Shown piece after piece: positions 19,348-28,913 of a DNA stretch of 64,000 nucleotides. The notes beneath the pieces were generated by a model. The model was not told the origin of the DNA, ran no database searches, and saw nothing but the letters and a program-made list of their open reading frames with translations. The DNA is from Lentilactobacillus kefiri (lineage in GTDB: Bacteria > Bacillota > Bacilli > Lactobacillales > Lactobacillaceae): NCBI RefSeq assembly GCF_007989105.1, contig NZ_BJVK01000001.1, positions 62,001 to 126,000 of the forward strand, read 5' to 3'. The translations under genes were made by a program, and so were the position numbers. Positions within the stretch are counted from its first letter, which is position 1, and every line of letters starts with the position of its first letter.

Positions 19348-20157
19348 TTGAAAGAAGTCAGTACTTTAATAAAAGAACAATTTCTAAATATTGGAATTAT
19401 TTTTCGAATTTCAAAATACGAAGATAAAGCTGAATACCAAAGTCATTATCTCGGATTAATTTGGGAATATTTATACCCATTGATTCAAATCGGAATTTAT
19501 TGGCTGGTGTTTGGTATTGGATTAAAGCACGGAAACTCCACCCACGGGATTGATTACCTGGTTTGGATGGTTATCGGGATCACGCCTTGGTTCTTTATGA
19601 ACCGTGCGACTCTTGATGCTTCCAAGAGTATCTACCAACGTGTCGGGATGGTTTCCAAGATGAAATTTCCCGTTAGTGTGCTGCCAACCATTAAGATTGT
19701 CAGTAACTTAAGTGCTTTTTGGACAATGCTGGTCTTCTCAATCGTCATTGGTTTTCTCTACGGAGTGACACCATCGATTTACTGGATTCAATGGATCTAC
19801 TACTTCATTTGCATGATCGCTTGGCTGATTGCGTTTGGAATCTTCAATTCGACAATCTCTGTTTTGGTTCGGGATTATCGAATCCTGCTCCAATCGTTGA
19901 TGCGGATGCTGTTTTATATGTCCGGGGTATTGTTTAACTTCCAGACTGATGCCTTTCCGGCACCATTCGTTCATATCTTGCAGTTAAACCCATTCTTCTA
20001 TGTTGTTTCAGGATTCCGTGATGGGATGCTTGGGACCGCATGGTTCTGGCAAAAGCCAACTTTGACCCTTGTCTTTTGGGGAATGATCCTGTTCTTCTTA
20101 TTGGTTGGTTCTCATTTGCACTATAAATTCAGATCAAGATTTGTTGATTTAATCTAG
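19348..20157 (+). CDS. tagG: ABC-2 type polysaccharide/teichoic acid export permease (TagG-like)
   Basis: Membrane half of an ABC exporter for wall polymers. The 269-residue protein carries the family N-terminus (YQSHYLGLIWEYLYPLIQIGIYWLVFGIG) and about six transmembrane segments; RVGMVSKMKFPVSVLPTIK is the conserved cytoplasmic coupling stretch and ILQLNPFFYVVSGFRD is the C-terminal signature. Start TTG 19348 has AAGGAG 9 bases upstream. The partner ATPase (TagH) is not next to it or anywhere in this window. It is flanked by two TagB/F-like enzymes, which points to glycerol-phosphate polymer export. Confidence 0.85.
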   Translation: MKEVSTLIKEQFLNIGIIFRISKYEDKAEYQSHYLGLIWEYLYPLIQIGIYWLVFGIGLKHGNSTHGIDYLVWMVIGITPWFFMNRATLDASKSIYQRVGMVSKMKFPVSVLPTIKIVSNLSAFWTMLVFSIVIGFLYGVTPSIYWIQWIYYFICMIAWLIAFGIFNSTISVLVRDYRILLQSLMRMLFYMSGVLFNFQTDAFPAPFVHILQLNPFFYVVSGFRDGMLGTAWFWQKPTLTLVFWGMILFFLLVGSHLHYKFRSRFVDLI

Positions 20158-20173
20158 CTTTGAGGGTGAGTTT

Positions 20174-21394
20174 TTGAAACGTTCAATGATCAATTTTATT
20201 AAACTTATAGCCCGCATAATACTCATCGTGATGAACGATGGGTTTATTTGTATGCCGGTTAAAAAAGAGACCGTTTTGTTTGAAAGTTTTAACGGCAAGG
20301 ATGTCAGTGACAACCCACTTGCTATATACAAACAACTGCTGTCGGATGATCCTGGTGCTCGCAATCGCTGCTATTTCAGCGTAAAGCCGAGTGAGTATCG
20401 AAAATTATCAGAATTATATCCTGACATTCAATTTGTTAAACGCTTTACGCCAGGGTGGGTAAAATACATTGCCCGAGCAGACTTTTGGGTGATGAATTCC
20501 CGAATGCCAAAGTGGTGGAAGAAAAACTCACAGACCACGTTTATTCAAACCTGGCATGGGACGCCCTTAAAGAAACTGGGTGTTGATATTGCCAACGTCG
20601 AAATTCCCGGTAGTACGACAGCTGAATACCATCAGGAATTTGTGGATGAAGCTGCTCGTTGGGATTATTTAATCGCACCCAACCAGTACTCTCATGACAT
20701 TTTCAAGTCGGCTTTTAAATACGCTGGCCGTTTTTTGGATATTGGTTACCCACGAAATGATGTTCTATATTCTGAAAATACACCAGAAAAGATTGCCACT
20801 ATTAAGCAAAAGCTGTTTGGTTTTCAACCTAAACAAGTTGTGATGTATGCACCAACTTGGCGCGATGACAGCTTTTCTGAAAAGGGACAGTATAAGTTTA
20901 ACCTGCCATTTGATTTGAACGAATTCTTTAAGCGGGTTTCTCCGGATACGATGTTGGTCATTCGGCCGCATTACCTGGTTAAGGACAGGATTGATATTTC
21001 TGGATATGAAGATCGGGTTCGAATTTTTGCCGATGTTGATATTAATCAGTTGTATTTGATTACCGACTTATTGATTACCGATTATTCCTCAGTGATGTTT
21101 GACTTCGCCAATCTGGAACGGCCAATGCTTTTCTATCCCTACGATTTGATTCATTATCGAGATCAACTGAGAGGATTTTACTTTGATTATAATCAGGATA
21201 ATCTCCCCGGACCGATGGCTCAAAGCACTGATGAATTTTATCAGGATTTAAAGGATTATACTGACCACGGAAGCTTTACTGACTTTAGTACCAATCTTGA
21301 GGCATTCAACAGGAAGTTCTGCTCATGGGAAAACGGTCAGGCCTCTGAGAAGGTTAGTCAACTGATTTTACAGGGAGGAAAACGAAATGAGTGA
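20174..21394 (+). CDS. CDP-glycerol glycerophosphotransferase family protein (TagF/TagB-like)
   Basis: Second enzyme of this family in the cluster, 406 residues. Catalytic-region motifs are [50 protein letters not shown] and [25 protein letters not shown]. It has no N-terminal glycosyltransferase domain, so it is a short form. Start TTG 20174 has GAGGGTGAG just upstream, 16 bases after tagG, consistent with one operon. The stop overlaps the start of nfo by 8 bases. It diverges clearly from the first copy outside the motifs, so the two probably do different steps. Confidence 0.85.
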   Translation: MKRSMINFIKLIARIILIVMNDGFICMPVKKETVLFESFNGKDVSDNPLAIYKQLLSDDPGARNRCYFSVKPSEYRKLSELYPDIQFVKRFTPGWVKYIARADFWVMNSRMPKWWKKNSQTTFIQTWHGTPLKKLGVDIANVEIPGSTTAEYHQEFVDEAARWDYLIAPNQYSHDIFKSAFKYAGRFLDIGYPRNDVLYSENTPEKIATIKQKLFGFQPKQVVMYAPTWRDDSFSEKGQYKFNLPFDLNEFFKRVSPDTMLVIRPHYLVKDRIDISGYEDRVRIFADVDINQLYLITDLLITDYSSVMFDFANLERPMLFYPYDLIHYRDQLRGFYFDYNQDNLPGPMAQSTDEFYQDLKDYTDHGSFTDFSTNLEAFNRKFCSWENGQASEKVSQLILQGGKRNE

Positions 21395-22307
21395 TGATAC
21401 ATTTTTAATTGGTTCTCATGTCAGTATGAACGGCAAGGACATGTTTCTGGGTTCGGCCAAAGAAGCTGCCTCATATGGTGAGAATGTTTTTATGGTTTAC
21501 ACGGGAGCTCCTCAAAATACCGTTCGAAAACCGATTGAAAAATTAAATGCTGATGCGGGTAAGCGGTTTATGGCCGACAACGGCTTAAAAGAAGTCGTTG
21601 TTCACGCGCCCTATATTATTAATCTTGGCAACACTTTGAAGCCGCAAAACTTTACGTTTGGCGTTCAATTTCTTCAACAGGAAATCAAACGTGCTGAAGC
21701 AATTGGCGCTAAAGAAATCGTTTTGCATCCGGGTGCTCATGTGGGTGCCGGACCTGAAAAGGCAATTAATCAAATTGCCAAAGGGCTTAACGAAGTCATT
21801 TCTGATGACCAGCATGCCCAAATTGCCTTGGAAACGATGGCAGGCAAGGGGACGGAAGTTGGTGTCACTTTCGAACAGTTGGCTGAGATTATCGATAAGG
21901 TTCAAAATAATGACAAATTAGCCGTTACCTTTGATACTTGTCATACCAGCGATGCCGGTTATGATATCAAGAATGATTTTGACGGTGTATTAAACGAGTT
22001 CGATCACATCATTGGGCTGGATCGACTTAAGGTCATTCACTTAAACGATTCCAAAAATGAGCAGGGTAGCCACAAAGATCGTCATCAAATCATTGGTTTG
22101 GGGACAATCGGGTTTGACGCCCTCAATTATGTTGCTCATCATGACCAACTAAAAAGCGTTCCCAAAATAATGGAAACGCCAGTTTTGAAGGATCCCGACA
22201 ACAAAAAGATTAAGTGGAATCCTCACGGTTATGAAGTTGCGATGCTTAAAAAGCAGAAATTTAATCCCGACATTATTGAAGATATGAAGGCAGGCAAGCC
22301 ATATTGA
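21387..22307 (+). CDS. nfo: Endonuclease IV (deoxyribonuclease IV)
   Basis: AP endonuclease of base-excision repair with a TIM barrel and three-metal zinc site. The 306-residue protein contains [79 protein letters not shown] and [11 protein letters not shown], covering the His/Asp/Glu metal ligands. ATG 21387 follows AGGGAGG and overlaps the preceding gene by 8 bases, so it is coexpressed with the wall-polymer genes despite an unrelated role. Confidence 0.96.
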   Translation: MSDDTFLIGSHVSMNGKDMFLGSAKEAASYGENVFMVYTGAPQNTVRKPIEKLNADAGKRFMADNGLKEVVVHAPYIINLGNTLKPQNFTFGVQFLQQEIKRAEAIGAKEIVLHPGAHVGAGPEKAINQIAKGLNEVISDDQHAQIALETMAGKGTEVGVTFEQLAEIIDKVQNNDKLAVTFDTCHTSDAGYDIKNDFDGVLNEFDHIIGLDRLKVIHLNDSKNEQGSHKDRHQIIGLGTIGFDALNYVAHHDQLKSVPKIMETPVLKDPDNKKIKWNPHGYEVAMLKKQKFNPDIIEDMKAGKPY

Positions 22308-22320
22308 TACCGGCTGCTTG

Positions 22321-23142
22321 TTAATCTTCAAATTCTGTTGTATTCAAATTTAAACTTTCCAAAATGATGGTAGCTGTCTCTTCGATTGACTTGTTTGCGA
22401 CATTAATTGTCAAACAACCAATCTTACGATACAGCTTTTTTGCGTATTCCAATTCAGTCTTGATATGCTTTGGATCAGAATAAGGCGTATCAGGATTCAT
22501 GCCGTATGAAATCATTCGCTGCTTACGGATCTTGCTGAGCTTTTCGGGTGTGTTTAACAAGCCGAACATCTTATCCTTGTCGATATCGTGAATTTCGTCC
22601 GGAAGATGCAATTCAGGGCCGATTGGCAGGTTGGCAACCTTTTGGTTTTGATTTGCCAAGTATAATGATAATGGCGTTTTAGACGTTCTTGAAACACCAA
22701 GCAACACAATGTCGGCCTCTTGAAGTCCCTTTGGATTTTTACCGTCATCATTTTCGACGGCAAATTCAATTGCGGAGATTCGCTCGAAATAATTTTGATT
22801 TAAATCATGAATTAATCCGGGAACGTGGGCCGGCTGCTGACCCGTCAATTGACTCAGCATGTTCATTGGTGATTGAACACAGTCAAAGTCCGAAAGGCCG
22901 TTTTCCTTGCAGAAGCTTTGAACCATTTTGCTGAGATCGGTATTGACCAACGTATGGAAAATCATCGCATGCTGATTTAAGGCAATCTTTAAAATTCCCC
23001 TTAAAATCGAATCAGTTTGGATAAATGGGAAGCGCCGGATCTCGCCTTTAATGTCTGGAAACTGTGACAGGGCGGTTTGCGCAACTGTCTGAGCCGTTGC
23101 ACCGCTTGAATCTGATATAATAAAAACGTTTTGAGTTTGCAT
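22321..23142 (-). CDS. ppsR: Pyruvate, phosphate dikinase / PEP synthase regulatory protein (PpsR/YqfL family)
   Basis: Bifunctional kinase-pyrophosphorylase family (DUF299) that in other bacteria inactivates and reactivates PPDK or PEP synthase by ADP-dependent threonine phosphorylation. The 273-residue protein has the N-terminal VFIISDSSGATAQTVAQTAL and the unusual P-loop GVSRTSKTPLSLYLA (about 152-166), followed by LPIGPELHLP. The ATG at 23142 follows GGGGT on the minus strand, with a TATAAT (23165-23160) upstream. No PPDK or PEP synthase is encoded in this window, so its partner is unknown here. Confidence 0.9.
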   Translation of the reverse strand: MQTQNVFIISDSSGATAQTVAQTALSQFPDIKGEIRRFPFIQTDSILRGILKIALNQHAMIFHTLVNTDLSKMVQSFCKENGLSDFDCVQSPMNMLSQLTGQQPAHVPGLIHDLNQNYFERISAIEFAVENDDGKNPKGLQEADIVLLGVSRTSKTPLSLYLANQNQKVANLPIGPELHLPDEIHDIDKDKMFGLLNTPEKLSKIRKQRMISYGMNPDTPYSDPKHIKTELEYAKKLYRKIGCLTINVANKSIEETATIILESLNLNTTEFED

Positions 23143-23212
23143 GATAAATAACCCCTAAAATTATATTTACTAACTAAATATTAACATGAAGTATCATTTT
23201 TATCTTAAATCA

Positions 23213-23241
23213 TTGACGATATATCGATTAATATGTATAAT
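23213..23241 (+). promoter_or_regulatory. rpsU promoter
   Basis: TTGACG at 23213-23218 and perfect TATAAT at 23236-23241, 17-base spacer, about 80 bases before the rpsU start. Confidence 0.85.
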
Positions 23242-23319
23242 TTACTTCGAACCGTTTTAGAAAACACTTAATGTGTTGATTAAACAGTTACATTTAAGCT
23301 CGGAGGGAGGGAATTTCAT

Positions 23320-23511
23320 ATGGCAAAGACAGTCGTTCGTAAAAACGAGTCTCTTGATGATGCTCTTCGACGCTTCAAACGTACAGTTTCTAAAAGCGGT
23401 ACATTACAGGAATATCGTAAACGAGAGTTTTATGAAAAACCAAGTGTTAAGCGTAAATTAAAGTCTGAAGCAGCACGTAAGCGTAACAATAAGAAGAAAC
23501 GTCGTTATTAA
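23320..23511 (+). CDS. rpsU: Ribosomal protein bS21
   Basis: Small, very basic 30S protein (63 residues) near the mRNA exit/anti-SD region. The sequence [44 protein letters not shown] is the full family signature, and the C-terminus NNKKKRRY is typical for Firmicutes. ATG 23320 follows an extended GGAGGGAGG ribosome site. It is followed by a hairpin and then the YqeY-domain gene, the common order rpsU-yqeY-phoH. Confidence 0.97.
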   Translation: MAKTVVRKNESLDDALRRFKRTVSKSGTLQEYRKREFYEKPSVKRKLKSEAARKRNNKKKRRY

Positions 23512-23529
23512 TCAATAGCGATTATAGAG

Positions 23530-23567
23530 GTCGGAGCTAATGTTTATTAGTCTCTGATCTTTTTTAA
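23530..23567 (+). terminator. Intrinsic terminator after rpsU
   Basis: AGGTCGGAG pairs with CTCTGATCTT (with a G-U pair) around a short A/T-rich loop and is followed by six T. Confidence 0.7.
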
Positions 23568-23606
23568 TGTTAAAATTTAAGTATTAACTGAAAAGAGGTT
23601 ACTTTG

Positions 23607-24056
23607 ATGAGTGTATATGATAAATTGCTTTCTGACATGAAAGATGCCATGAAGGCTCGTGACAAAGTCCGACTTGGTGTAATTCGCGGAATCAAGGCCC
23701 AAATTATGAACGCCAAAGTAGCAGATGGAAACCATGATTTAAACGAAGACCAAATCAATGACATTATCACAAAAGAAATTAAGCAGCAAAAAGAATCATT
23801 GGAAGAATTTAAAAAAGCCGACCGCCAGGATCTCGTAAAAGACCAGGAAGCCAAGTTGAAGATTGCTGAAGAATATGCGCCAAAACAACTCTCAGAAGAT
23901 GAAGTTGAAAAGATTGTCAATGACACAATTTCACAAATTGGTGCAGAATCAATGGCTGACTTTGGTAAAGTAATGGGTGCTATTATGCCTAAAGTTAAAG
24001 GCAAGGCTGACGGCAGCGTTATTAACAAATTAGTTAAGAAACAGCTACAAAGCTAG
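23607..24056 (+). CDS. GatB/YqeY domain-containing protein
   Basis: A 149-residue helical protein of the YqeY family, which resembles the tRNA-binding tail domain of GatB. Its precise role is unknown; a link to tRNA amidation is only by homology. Recognisable parts are SDMKDAMKARDKVRLGVIRGIKAQIMN, KRAD-type segment FKKADRQDLVKDQEAKLKIAEEYAPKQLSEDEV, and the end MGAIMPKVKGKADGSVINKLVKKQL. ATG 23607 was chosen over the adjacent TTG 23604 because AAAGAGG ends 8 bases before it. Confidence 0.9.
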   Translation: MSVYDKLLSDMKDAMKARDKVRLGVIRGIKAQIMNAKVADGNHDLNEDQINDIITKEIKQQKESLEEFKKADRQDLVKDQEAKLKIAEEYAPKQLSEDEVEKIVNDTISQIGAESMADFGKVMGAIMPKVKGKADGSVINKLVKKQLQS

Positions 24057-24065
24057 AATTCTGTT

Positions 24066-24096
24066 AGGATACTGCCAACTTTGTGGTAGTATCTGA
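24066..24096 (+). other. Hairpin without T-run ahead of phoH
   Basis: GATACTGCCA pairs perfectly with TGGTAGTATC around a 6-base loop, but there is no T-tract. It may slow or process the message between the YqeY gene and phoH. Confidence 0.45.
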
Positions 24097-24128
24097 ATAA
24101 ATATGACAATGAAAAGGAGCTCACTTAC

Positions 24129-25094
24129 TTGGCTGATACTCAACAAGTTACAAGAGAGTTTATTGTATCCGACCCAAACGAATTATTGCAGATTGTCGGT
24201 GCTCAAGATGAGTACATTACAATCATCGAAGAGGGAATGGATGTCTCCATCAATGTCTTTGGCAATTCGCTGAGAGTAACTGGTCAGGATGAACCTGTCA
24301 GCATTACGCTGCATATTTTGGAGAATATTCTCTCGTTAATTCAAAAGGGAATTAATATTAACAGCAGTGACTTCATTAGTGCGATGAATATGGCTCAAAA
24401 TGGCACGCTGGAGTACTTTAAAGACCTTTACAATGAAGTCCCTATAAAAGATGCAAAAGGCAAGGCTGTGCGTGTAAAGACCTTTGGACAGCGACAGTAT
24501 ATTCAGGCAATTAAACACCATGACGTTGCTTTTGGAATTGGTCCTGCCGGAACCGGTAAGACTTATTTGGCAGTTGTCATGGCGATCGCTGCTCTCAAGA
24601 AGGGAACCGTCGACAAGATTGTTTTGACCCGACCTGCTGTTGAAGCAGGTGAGAGCCTGGGCTTTTTGCCGGGTGACCTGAAAGAAAAAGTTGATCCATA
24701 TTTGAGACCAATTTACGATGCTCTTCATTCAATTTTGGGTGCAGAACACACTGAACGGCTTATGGATCGCGGAACAATTGAAATTGCCCCATTGGCCTAT
24801 ATGCGTGGCCGAACACTTGATAATGCGTTTGTGATTTTGGATGAAGCTCAAAACACGACAAACATGCAGATGAAGATGTTCCTGACCCGACTTGGATTTG
24901 GATCTAAAATGATTGTCAATGGTGATATTTCACAAATTGATTTGCCAAAACATTCTGCCAGTGGATTGGTAACCGCTCAAAAGATTTTAAAGAACATTGA
25001 TCAAATTGAGTTTGTGACCTTTACGGCTAAAGATGTTGTTCGTCACCCAGTTGTTGCAAAAATTATTACTGCGTACGAAAAAAGTGGCCATTAA
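24129..25094 (+). CDS. phoH: PhoH-family ATPase
   Basis: Cytoplasmic P-loop ATPase thought to act in RNA metabolism; the link to phosphate starvation known in E. coli is not implied here. The 321-residue protein has a small N-terminal KH-like region (about 10-85), then the PhoH domain with GIGPAGTGKTYLAV (Walker A), VLTRPAVEAGESLGFLPGDLKEKVDPYLRPIYDAL, and FVILDEAQNTTNMQMKMFLTRLG (Walker B). Start TTG 24129 has AAGGAG 9 bases upstream. It begins the conserved run phoH-ybeY-dgkA-era-recO. Confidence 0.95.
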   Translation: MADTQQVTREFIVSDPNELLQIVGAQDEYITIIEEGMDVSINVFGNSLRVTGQDEPVSITLHILENILSLIQKGININSSDFISAMNMAQNGTLEYFKDLYNEVPIKDAKGKAVRVKTFGQRQYIQAIKHHDVAFGIGPAGTGKTYLAVVMAIAALKKGTVDKIVLTRPAVEAGESLGFLPGDLKEKVDPYLRPIYDALHSILGAEHTERLMDRGTIEIAPLAYMRGRTLDNAFVILDEAQNTTNMQMKMFLTRLGFGSKMIVNGDISQIDLPKHSASGLVTAQKILKNIDQIEFVTFTAKDVVRHPVVAKIITAYEKSGH

Positions 25095-25123
25095 CTTTAC
25101 AAAAGACTTGAGGGAATAACTTA

Positions 25124-25612
25124 ATGGATTTAGAAATATATGATAAAACTGAAAAAGGGGTCCCTGAAAAGGATCAAAAGTTGATCCGCGACGTTCTTGA
25201 TTTTGCCGGATCTTACATTCATTTGGCTGACAATACTGAGATGTCGGTCACCCTTGTGAATAACGATGAAATTCATCAAATCAATAAAAAATACCGGGGT
25301 GTTGACCGGGCTACTGATGTTATCAGCTTCGCAATCGAAGATGATAGTGACGATGCAGACGATTTTCCAATTGTCATGGATGAGTCTTTAAAAGAGGCCA
25401 TTCCTGAAAACATTGGCGATATTTTTGTTTCTGTCGACAAGGTGGCTGAACAAGCGGATTACCTCGGTCATTCGTTTGAACGCGAACTGGGATTTCTCTG
25501 TGTTCACGGATTCTTACACCTAAACGGCTACGATCATATGAAGAAAGCTGACGCGGACGTGATGTTTCCGCTTCAAAAAGAGATTTTAAATGCTTATGGA
25601 CTCAAAAGATAA
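25124..25612 (+). CDS. ybeY: Endoribonuclease YbeY
   Basis: Zinc-dependent RNase for 16S rRNA 3'-end maturation and ribosome quality control. The 162-residue protein shows NKKYRGVDRATDVISFA, GDIFVSVDKV and the HGFLHLNGYDH motif with three zinc-binding histidines. ATG 25124 follows GAGGGAATAAC. The stop overlaps the start of dgkA by 23 bases, and it follows phoH directly, as in most Firmicutes. Confidence 0.96.
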   Translation: MDLEIYDKTEKGVPEKDQKLIRDVLDFAGSYIHLADNTEMSVTLVNNDEIHQINKKYRGVDRATDVISFAIEDDSDDADDFPIVMDESLKEAIPENIGDIFVSVDKVAEQADYLGHSFERELGFLCVHGFLHLNGYDHMKKADADVMFPLQKEILNAYGLKR

Positions 25613-25997
25613 ACAAAAACCACAATTGGATAAGAACAAATCATTTCTTCAATCAGTCGGTCATGCGCTTGACGGTATTAAGCGACTTCTTTTAGAAGAG
25701 CGCAATTTCCGGATCGACTTAATTGTCGCAATTGTTGTCTTAACATTTGCAATCGTTATGAAGATCAGTATCAACGAATGGCTATGGCTGTTTGCCGCAT
25801 TTTTCTCTGTCATTGGTTCCGAAGTCCTAAATACGGTTATTGAAAATGTTGTTGACTTGATTGTTGGCCATCATTTTGACTTCTTGGCCAAGCGTGCGAA
25901 GGATGTGGCTGCCGGTGGTGTCCTACTGTCGGCACTTTTTGCTGTTATCATCGGCATGTTGATTTTTGTTCCCAGATTCATGACGTTATTGAAATAA
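25590..25997 (+). CDS. dgkA: Diacylglycerol/undecaprenol kinase family protein
   Basis: Small membrane kinase; in Gram-positive bacteria the family phosphorylates undecaprenol, recycling the lipid carrier of wall synthesis. The 135-residue protein has three transmembrane helices (about 45-60, 65-85 and 110-130) and the family motifs ALDGIKRLLLEERNFRIDL, ETVIENVVDL variant (SEVLNTVIENVVDLIVG) and AKRAKDVAAGGVLLSA. Start ATG 25590 lies 7 bases after AAAGAG inside ybeY; ATG 25596 is a less likely choice. The cdd gene that follows dgkA in Bacillus is absent. Confidence 0.92.
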   Translation: MLMDSKDKQKPQLDKNKSFLQSVGHALDGIKRLLLEERNFRIDLIVAIVVLTFAIVMKISINEWLWLFAAFFSVIGSEVLNTVIENVVDLIVGHHFDFLAKRAKDVAAGGVLLSALFAVIIGMLIFVPRFMTLLK

Positions 25998-26009
25998 GAG
26001 GGGTAAAAA

Positions 26010-26912
26010 ATGGATAATCCAGATTTTCATTCAGGCTTTGTTGCCATTGTCGGCAGACCAAACGTTGGTAAGTCAACTTTCTTAAATAGAGTGATCGGCC
26101 AAAAGATTGCGATCATGAGTGACAAACCACAAACAACCAGAAATAAGATTCAAGGTGTCTATACAACCAAGGATGCCCAAATTGTCTTCATCGATACACC
26201 CGGAATTCATAAACCACAAAATAAACTGGGTGATTTCATGATGGATTCTGCGCTGTCTGCTTTAAAAGAAGTTGACGCGGTCTTATTCATGGTTAACGCC
26301 ACAGAACATCGTGGTGCCGGTGACAACTTTATCATTGACCAGCTCAAGAATGTCGACAAGCCAATCTATCTGTTGATTAATAAGATTGATGAAATTTCAC
26401 CAGATGATATTATGCCGATCATTGAGCAATATAAGAATGCACTGCCGTTTAAAGATGTTTATCCAATTTCGGCACTTCAAGGCAACAACGTTCCCGAATT
26501 AGTTGATACTTTGATTAAAGAATTGCCAAATGGTCCCCAATATTATCCTGCTGATGAGGTAACCGATCACCCTGAGCGGTTCGTCATCTCAGAATTAATT
26601 CGTGAAAAAGTATTGGAATTAACCCGTCAGGAAATTCCCCATTCAACCGCAGTGGTTGTCGAAAGTATCAAGACTGAAAAGAGTCTTTTGAGAATTCGGG
26701 CAACAATTATTGTTGAACGTGACGGCCAAAAGGGAATTGTCATTGGCAAGGGTGGATCGATGCTCAAAAAGATCGGAACACTTGCCAGAAAAGATATTGA
26801 AAACATGATGGGCAACAAGGTCTTCTTGGAACTCTGGGTTAAGGTTGAGCCTCATTGGCGTGATAAAGCCAACTTGTTAAATTCATATGGTTACCGTAAA
26901 GATAATTATTAG
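26010..26912 (+). CDS. era: GTPase Era
   Basis: GTPase that binds the 3' end of 16S rRNA and assists 30S assembly. The 300-residue protein has [12 protein letters not shown] (G1), QTTRNKIQG (G2), DTPGIHKPQ (G3), NKIDEI (G4) and a C-terminal KH domain (about 200-285, with [27 protein letters not shown]). AAGAGGGG lies before ATG 26010. recO follows 12 bases later, as in most Firmicutes. Confidence 0.97.
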   Translation: MDNPDFHSGFVAIVGRPNVGKSTFLNRVIGQKIAIMSDKPQTTRNKIQGVYTTKDAQIVFIDTPGIHKPQNKLGDFMMDSALSALKEVDAVLFMVNATEHRGAGDNFIIDQLKNVDKPIYLLINKIDEISPDDIMPIIEQYKNALPFKDVYPISALQGNNVPELVDTLIKELPNGPQYYPADEVTDHPERFVISELIREKVLELTRQEIPHSTAVVVESIKTEKSLLRIRATIIVERDGQKGIVIGKGGSMLKKIGTLARKDIENMMGNKVFLELWVKVEPHWRDKANLLNSYGYRKDNY

Positions 26913-26924
26913 AGGTGAGTGATT

Positions 26925-27686
26925 TTGTCAAATGGTCAGCGAACGGATTTTAACGGTATTTTGCTATATACAAAAGCCTATCGGGAACACGACCTGCTGA
27001 TAAAATTTCTGACCAAGGAGTTCGGCAAAAAGATGTTTCTGGTAAGGGGTGCCAAACGGCCAAAGTTCAAAATGCGGGCGGCAGTTTTACCGTTTACATA
27101 CGGCCTTTATGGTGGTGACATCAAAGACTCCGGCCTTTCTTATATCATGAACGATAAGCATTTGGAACATTTCCAAAACATTAGTGAAGATATCACTAAA
27201 AATGCTTATGCAACCTACATTATGTCGCTGATTGATATGGCGTATCCGGATGGGGAGGCAATTCCCGGTTGGTATGACAAATTATTGACGGGTTTGCATC
27301 TCATTGATGAAGGATTTGATGAACAAATCATTACCAACATTTTTGAGGTTCAGCTGCTTAATGCATACGGGGTTGCGCCCGACTGGGTCGACTGTGTCAT
27401 TTGCCATCGAACCGACCTGCCGTTTGATTATTCCGAAGCCTATGGTGGGTTATTGTGCAGTAACCACTGGAATAAAGACCCGTACCGGATGCATTTAGAT
27501 GCCCGGACGATTTACTACCTGCGTTTATTTTCTGTGGTAGATCTTAAAAAGCTGACCCATATCAAAGTCAATGACCAAACCAAAAAGTCGTTGCGGGAAG
27601 TGCTTGACCAGATTTATTTGCGAAGCGTTGGGGTCGTCCCAAAGAGCAAGCATTTTATCGATCAGCTTGGTAAATTTAAGTTGTAA
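26925..27686 (+). CDS. recO: DNA repair protein RecO
   Basis: Recombination mediator that with RecR loads RecA on SSB-coated DNA. The 253-residue protein has an N-terminal OB domain (about 1-80, with GILLYTKAYREHDLLIKFLTKEFGKKMFLVRGAKRPK) and a helical C-terminal part containing the cysteines CVICHR and LLCSNH of the zinc site. I chose TTG 26925 because AGAGGTGA ends 6 bases before it and it gives the usual N-terminus; GTG 26919 lies inside the ribosome site. Confidence 0.94.
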   Translation: MSNGQRTDFNGILLYTKAYREHDLLIKFLTKEFGKKMFLVRGAKRPKFKMRAAVLPFTYGLYGGDIKDSGLSYIMNDKHLEHFQNISEDITKNAYATYIMSLIDMAYPDGEAIPGWYDKLLTGLHLIDEGFDEQIITNIFEVQLLNAYGVAPDWVDCVICHRTDLPFDYSEAYGGLLCSNHWNKDPYRMHLDARTIYYLRLFSVVDLKKLTHIKVNDQTKKSLREVLDQIYLRSVGVVPKSKHFIDQLGKFKL

Positions 27687-27698
27687 TGCATAACAGCG

Positions 27699-27727
27699 TT
27701 GACAATTATTTTAATGTCAACTATGAT
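27699..27727 (+). promoter_or_regulatory. Promoter of the glyQS T-box transcript
   Basis: TTGACA at 27699-27704 and TATGAT at 27722-27727, 17-base spacer, just after recO. Confidence 0.8.
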
Positions 27728-27733
27728 TATTTT

Positions 27734-27953
27734 TGAAATGAATAATTCAACGATGACAAAAGAAATTGTCTAATGGATTTTTAAAACGAGATCAGGATAG
27801 TGTGAGCTGATTAAAATTTATTGGACGAATGGCGCTTTTCGAGTTGAACAATTAAGTGCTGGTAGCAATACCAGAAGTAGGGTGGAACCGCGATTTCATC
27901 GTCCCTATGTTGAGTGGCTTAGTCTATAAGTCGTTGAACATAGGGACTTTTTT
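27734..27953 (+). promoter_or_regulatory. T-box leader of glyQS with Gly (GGC) specifier
   Basis: tRNA-Gly-sensing leader. The 3' side of the specifier loop reads ATGGCGC, giving GGC (27831-27833). The canonical T-box core AGGGTGGAACCGCG is at 27879-27892. The terminator is GTCCCTATGTT (27901-27911) pairing with AACATAGGGAC (27937-27947), then six T. Uncharged tRNA-Gly is expected to favour readthrough into glyQ. Confidence 0.93.
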
Positions 27954-27983
27954 CATGTTTTTAACTAATTAGGAGGAACTTTT

Positions 27984-28913
27984 ATGACTGAAAAATTATC
28001 AGTTCAAGAGATTATACTGCGCCTGCAAAAGTATTGGGCAGCCCAGGGATGTATGTTAATGCAGGCCTATGACACTGAAAAAGGTGCCGGAACCATGAGT
28101 CCTTACACTTTCTTAAGAGCTATCGGGCCAGAACCTTGGAACGCTGCGTACGTTGAACCATCACGCCGTCCTGCTGATGGTCGATACGGAGAAAACCCTA
28201 ACCGGTTGTATCAACATCACCAGTTCCAAGTGATCATGAAGCCTTCTCCCGAAAATGTTCAAGATTTATATTTAAATAGTTTAAAGGAATTAGGTATCAA
28301 TCCTTTGGAACATGATATCCGGTTCGTTGAAGATAACTGGGAAAACCCATCAATGGGCTGTGCCGGTGTTGGTTGGGAAGTTTGGCTGGATGGAATGGAA
28401 ATCACCCAGTTTACTTATTTCCAAATCGTCGGTGGTCTTGAGATGAATCCAGTTGCTTCTGAAATCACTTATGGACTTGAACGCTTGTCATCATACGTTC
28501 AAGACGTCAACTCCGTTTTTGATCTTAACTGGTCAGACGATGTTAAATACGGTGATATCTTTAAAGAACCCGAATATGAACATTCAAAATACAGTTTCGA
28601 AGTTTCCGATCAGGAAATGCTGCTGAATCTGTTCAATGATTACGAACGTGAAGCTAAACGTTTGTTGGCTCAAGATTTGGTTCACCCGGCATATGATTAC
28701 ATTCTTAAGTGCAGTCACACCTTTAACTTACTGGATGCCAGAGGAGCCGTTTCAGTTACCGAACGAGCAGGATACCTTTCAAGAATCCGTAACTTGGCCC
28801 GTTCAGTTGCCAAAGAATTTGTTGAAGCACGTAAACGCCTTGGCTTCCCATTAATCAAAGACAAAAAGAAACGCCAAGAACTATTAAAAGACGATAAGGA
28901 GGAGAAGAAATAA
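27984..28913 (+). CDS. glyQ: Glycyl-tRNA synthetase alpha subunit
   Basis: Catalytic subunit of the alpha2-beta2 bacterial glycyl-tRNA synthetase. The 309-residue protein has the class II core with [58 protein letters not shown]-type motifs, [32 protein letters not shown] and [10 protein letters not shown]. Each matches GlyQ closely. AGGAGGA precedes ATG 27984. The stop overlaps the glyS start by 1 base, so the subunits are translationally coupled. Confidence 0.97.
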   Translation: MTEKLSVQEIILRLQKYWAAQGCMLMQAYDTEKGAGTMSPYTFLRAIGPEPWNAAYVEPSRRPADGRYGENPNRLYQHHQFQVIMKPSPENVQDLYLNSLKELGINPLEHDIRFVEDNWENPSMGCAGVGWEVWLDGMEITQFTYFQIVGGLEMNPVASEITYGLERLSSYVQDVNSVFDLNWSDDVKYGDIFKEPEYEHSKYSFEVSDQEMLLNLFNDYEREAKRLLAQDLVHPAYDYILKCSHTFNLLDARGAVSVTERAGYLSRIRNLARSVAKEFVEARKRLGFPLIKDKKKRQELLKDDKEEKK

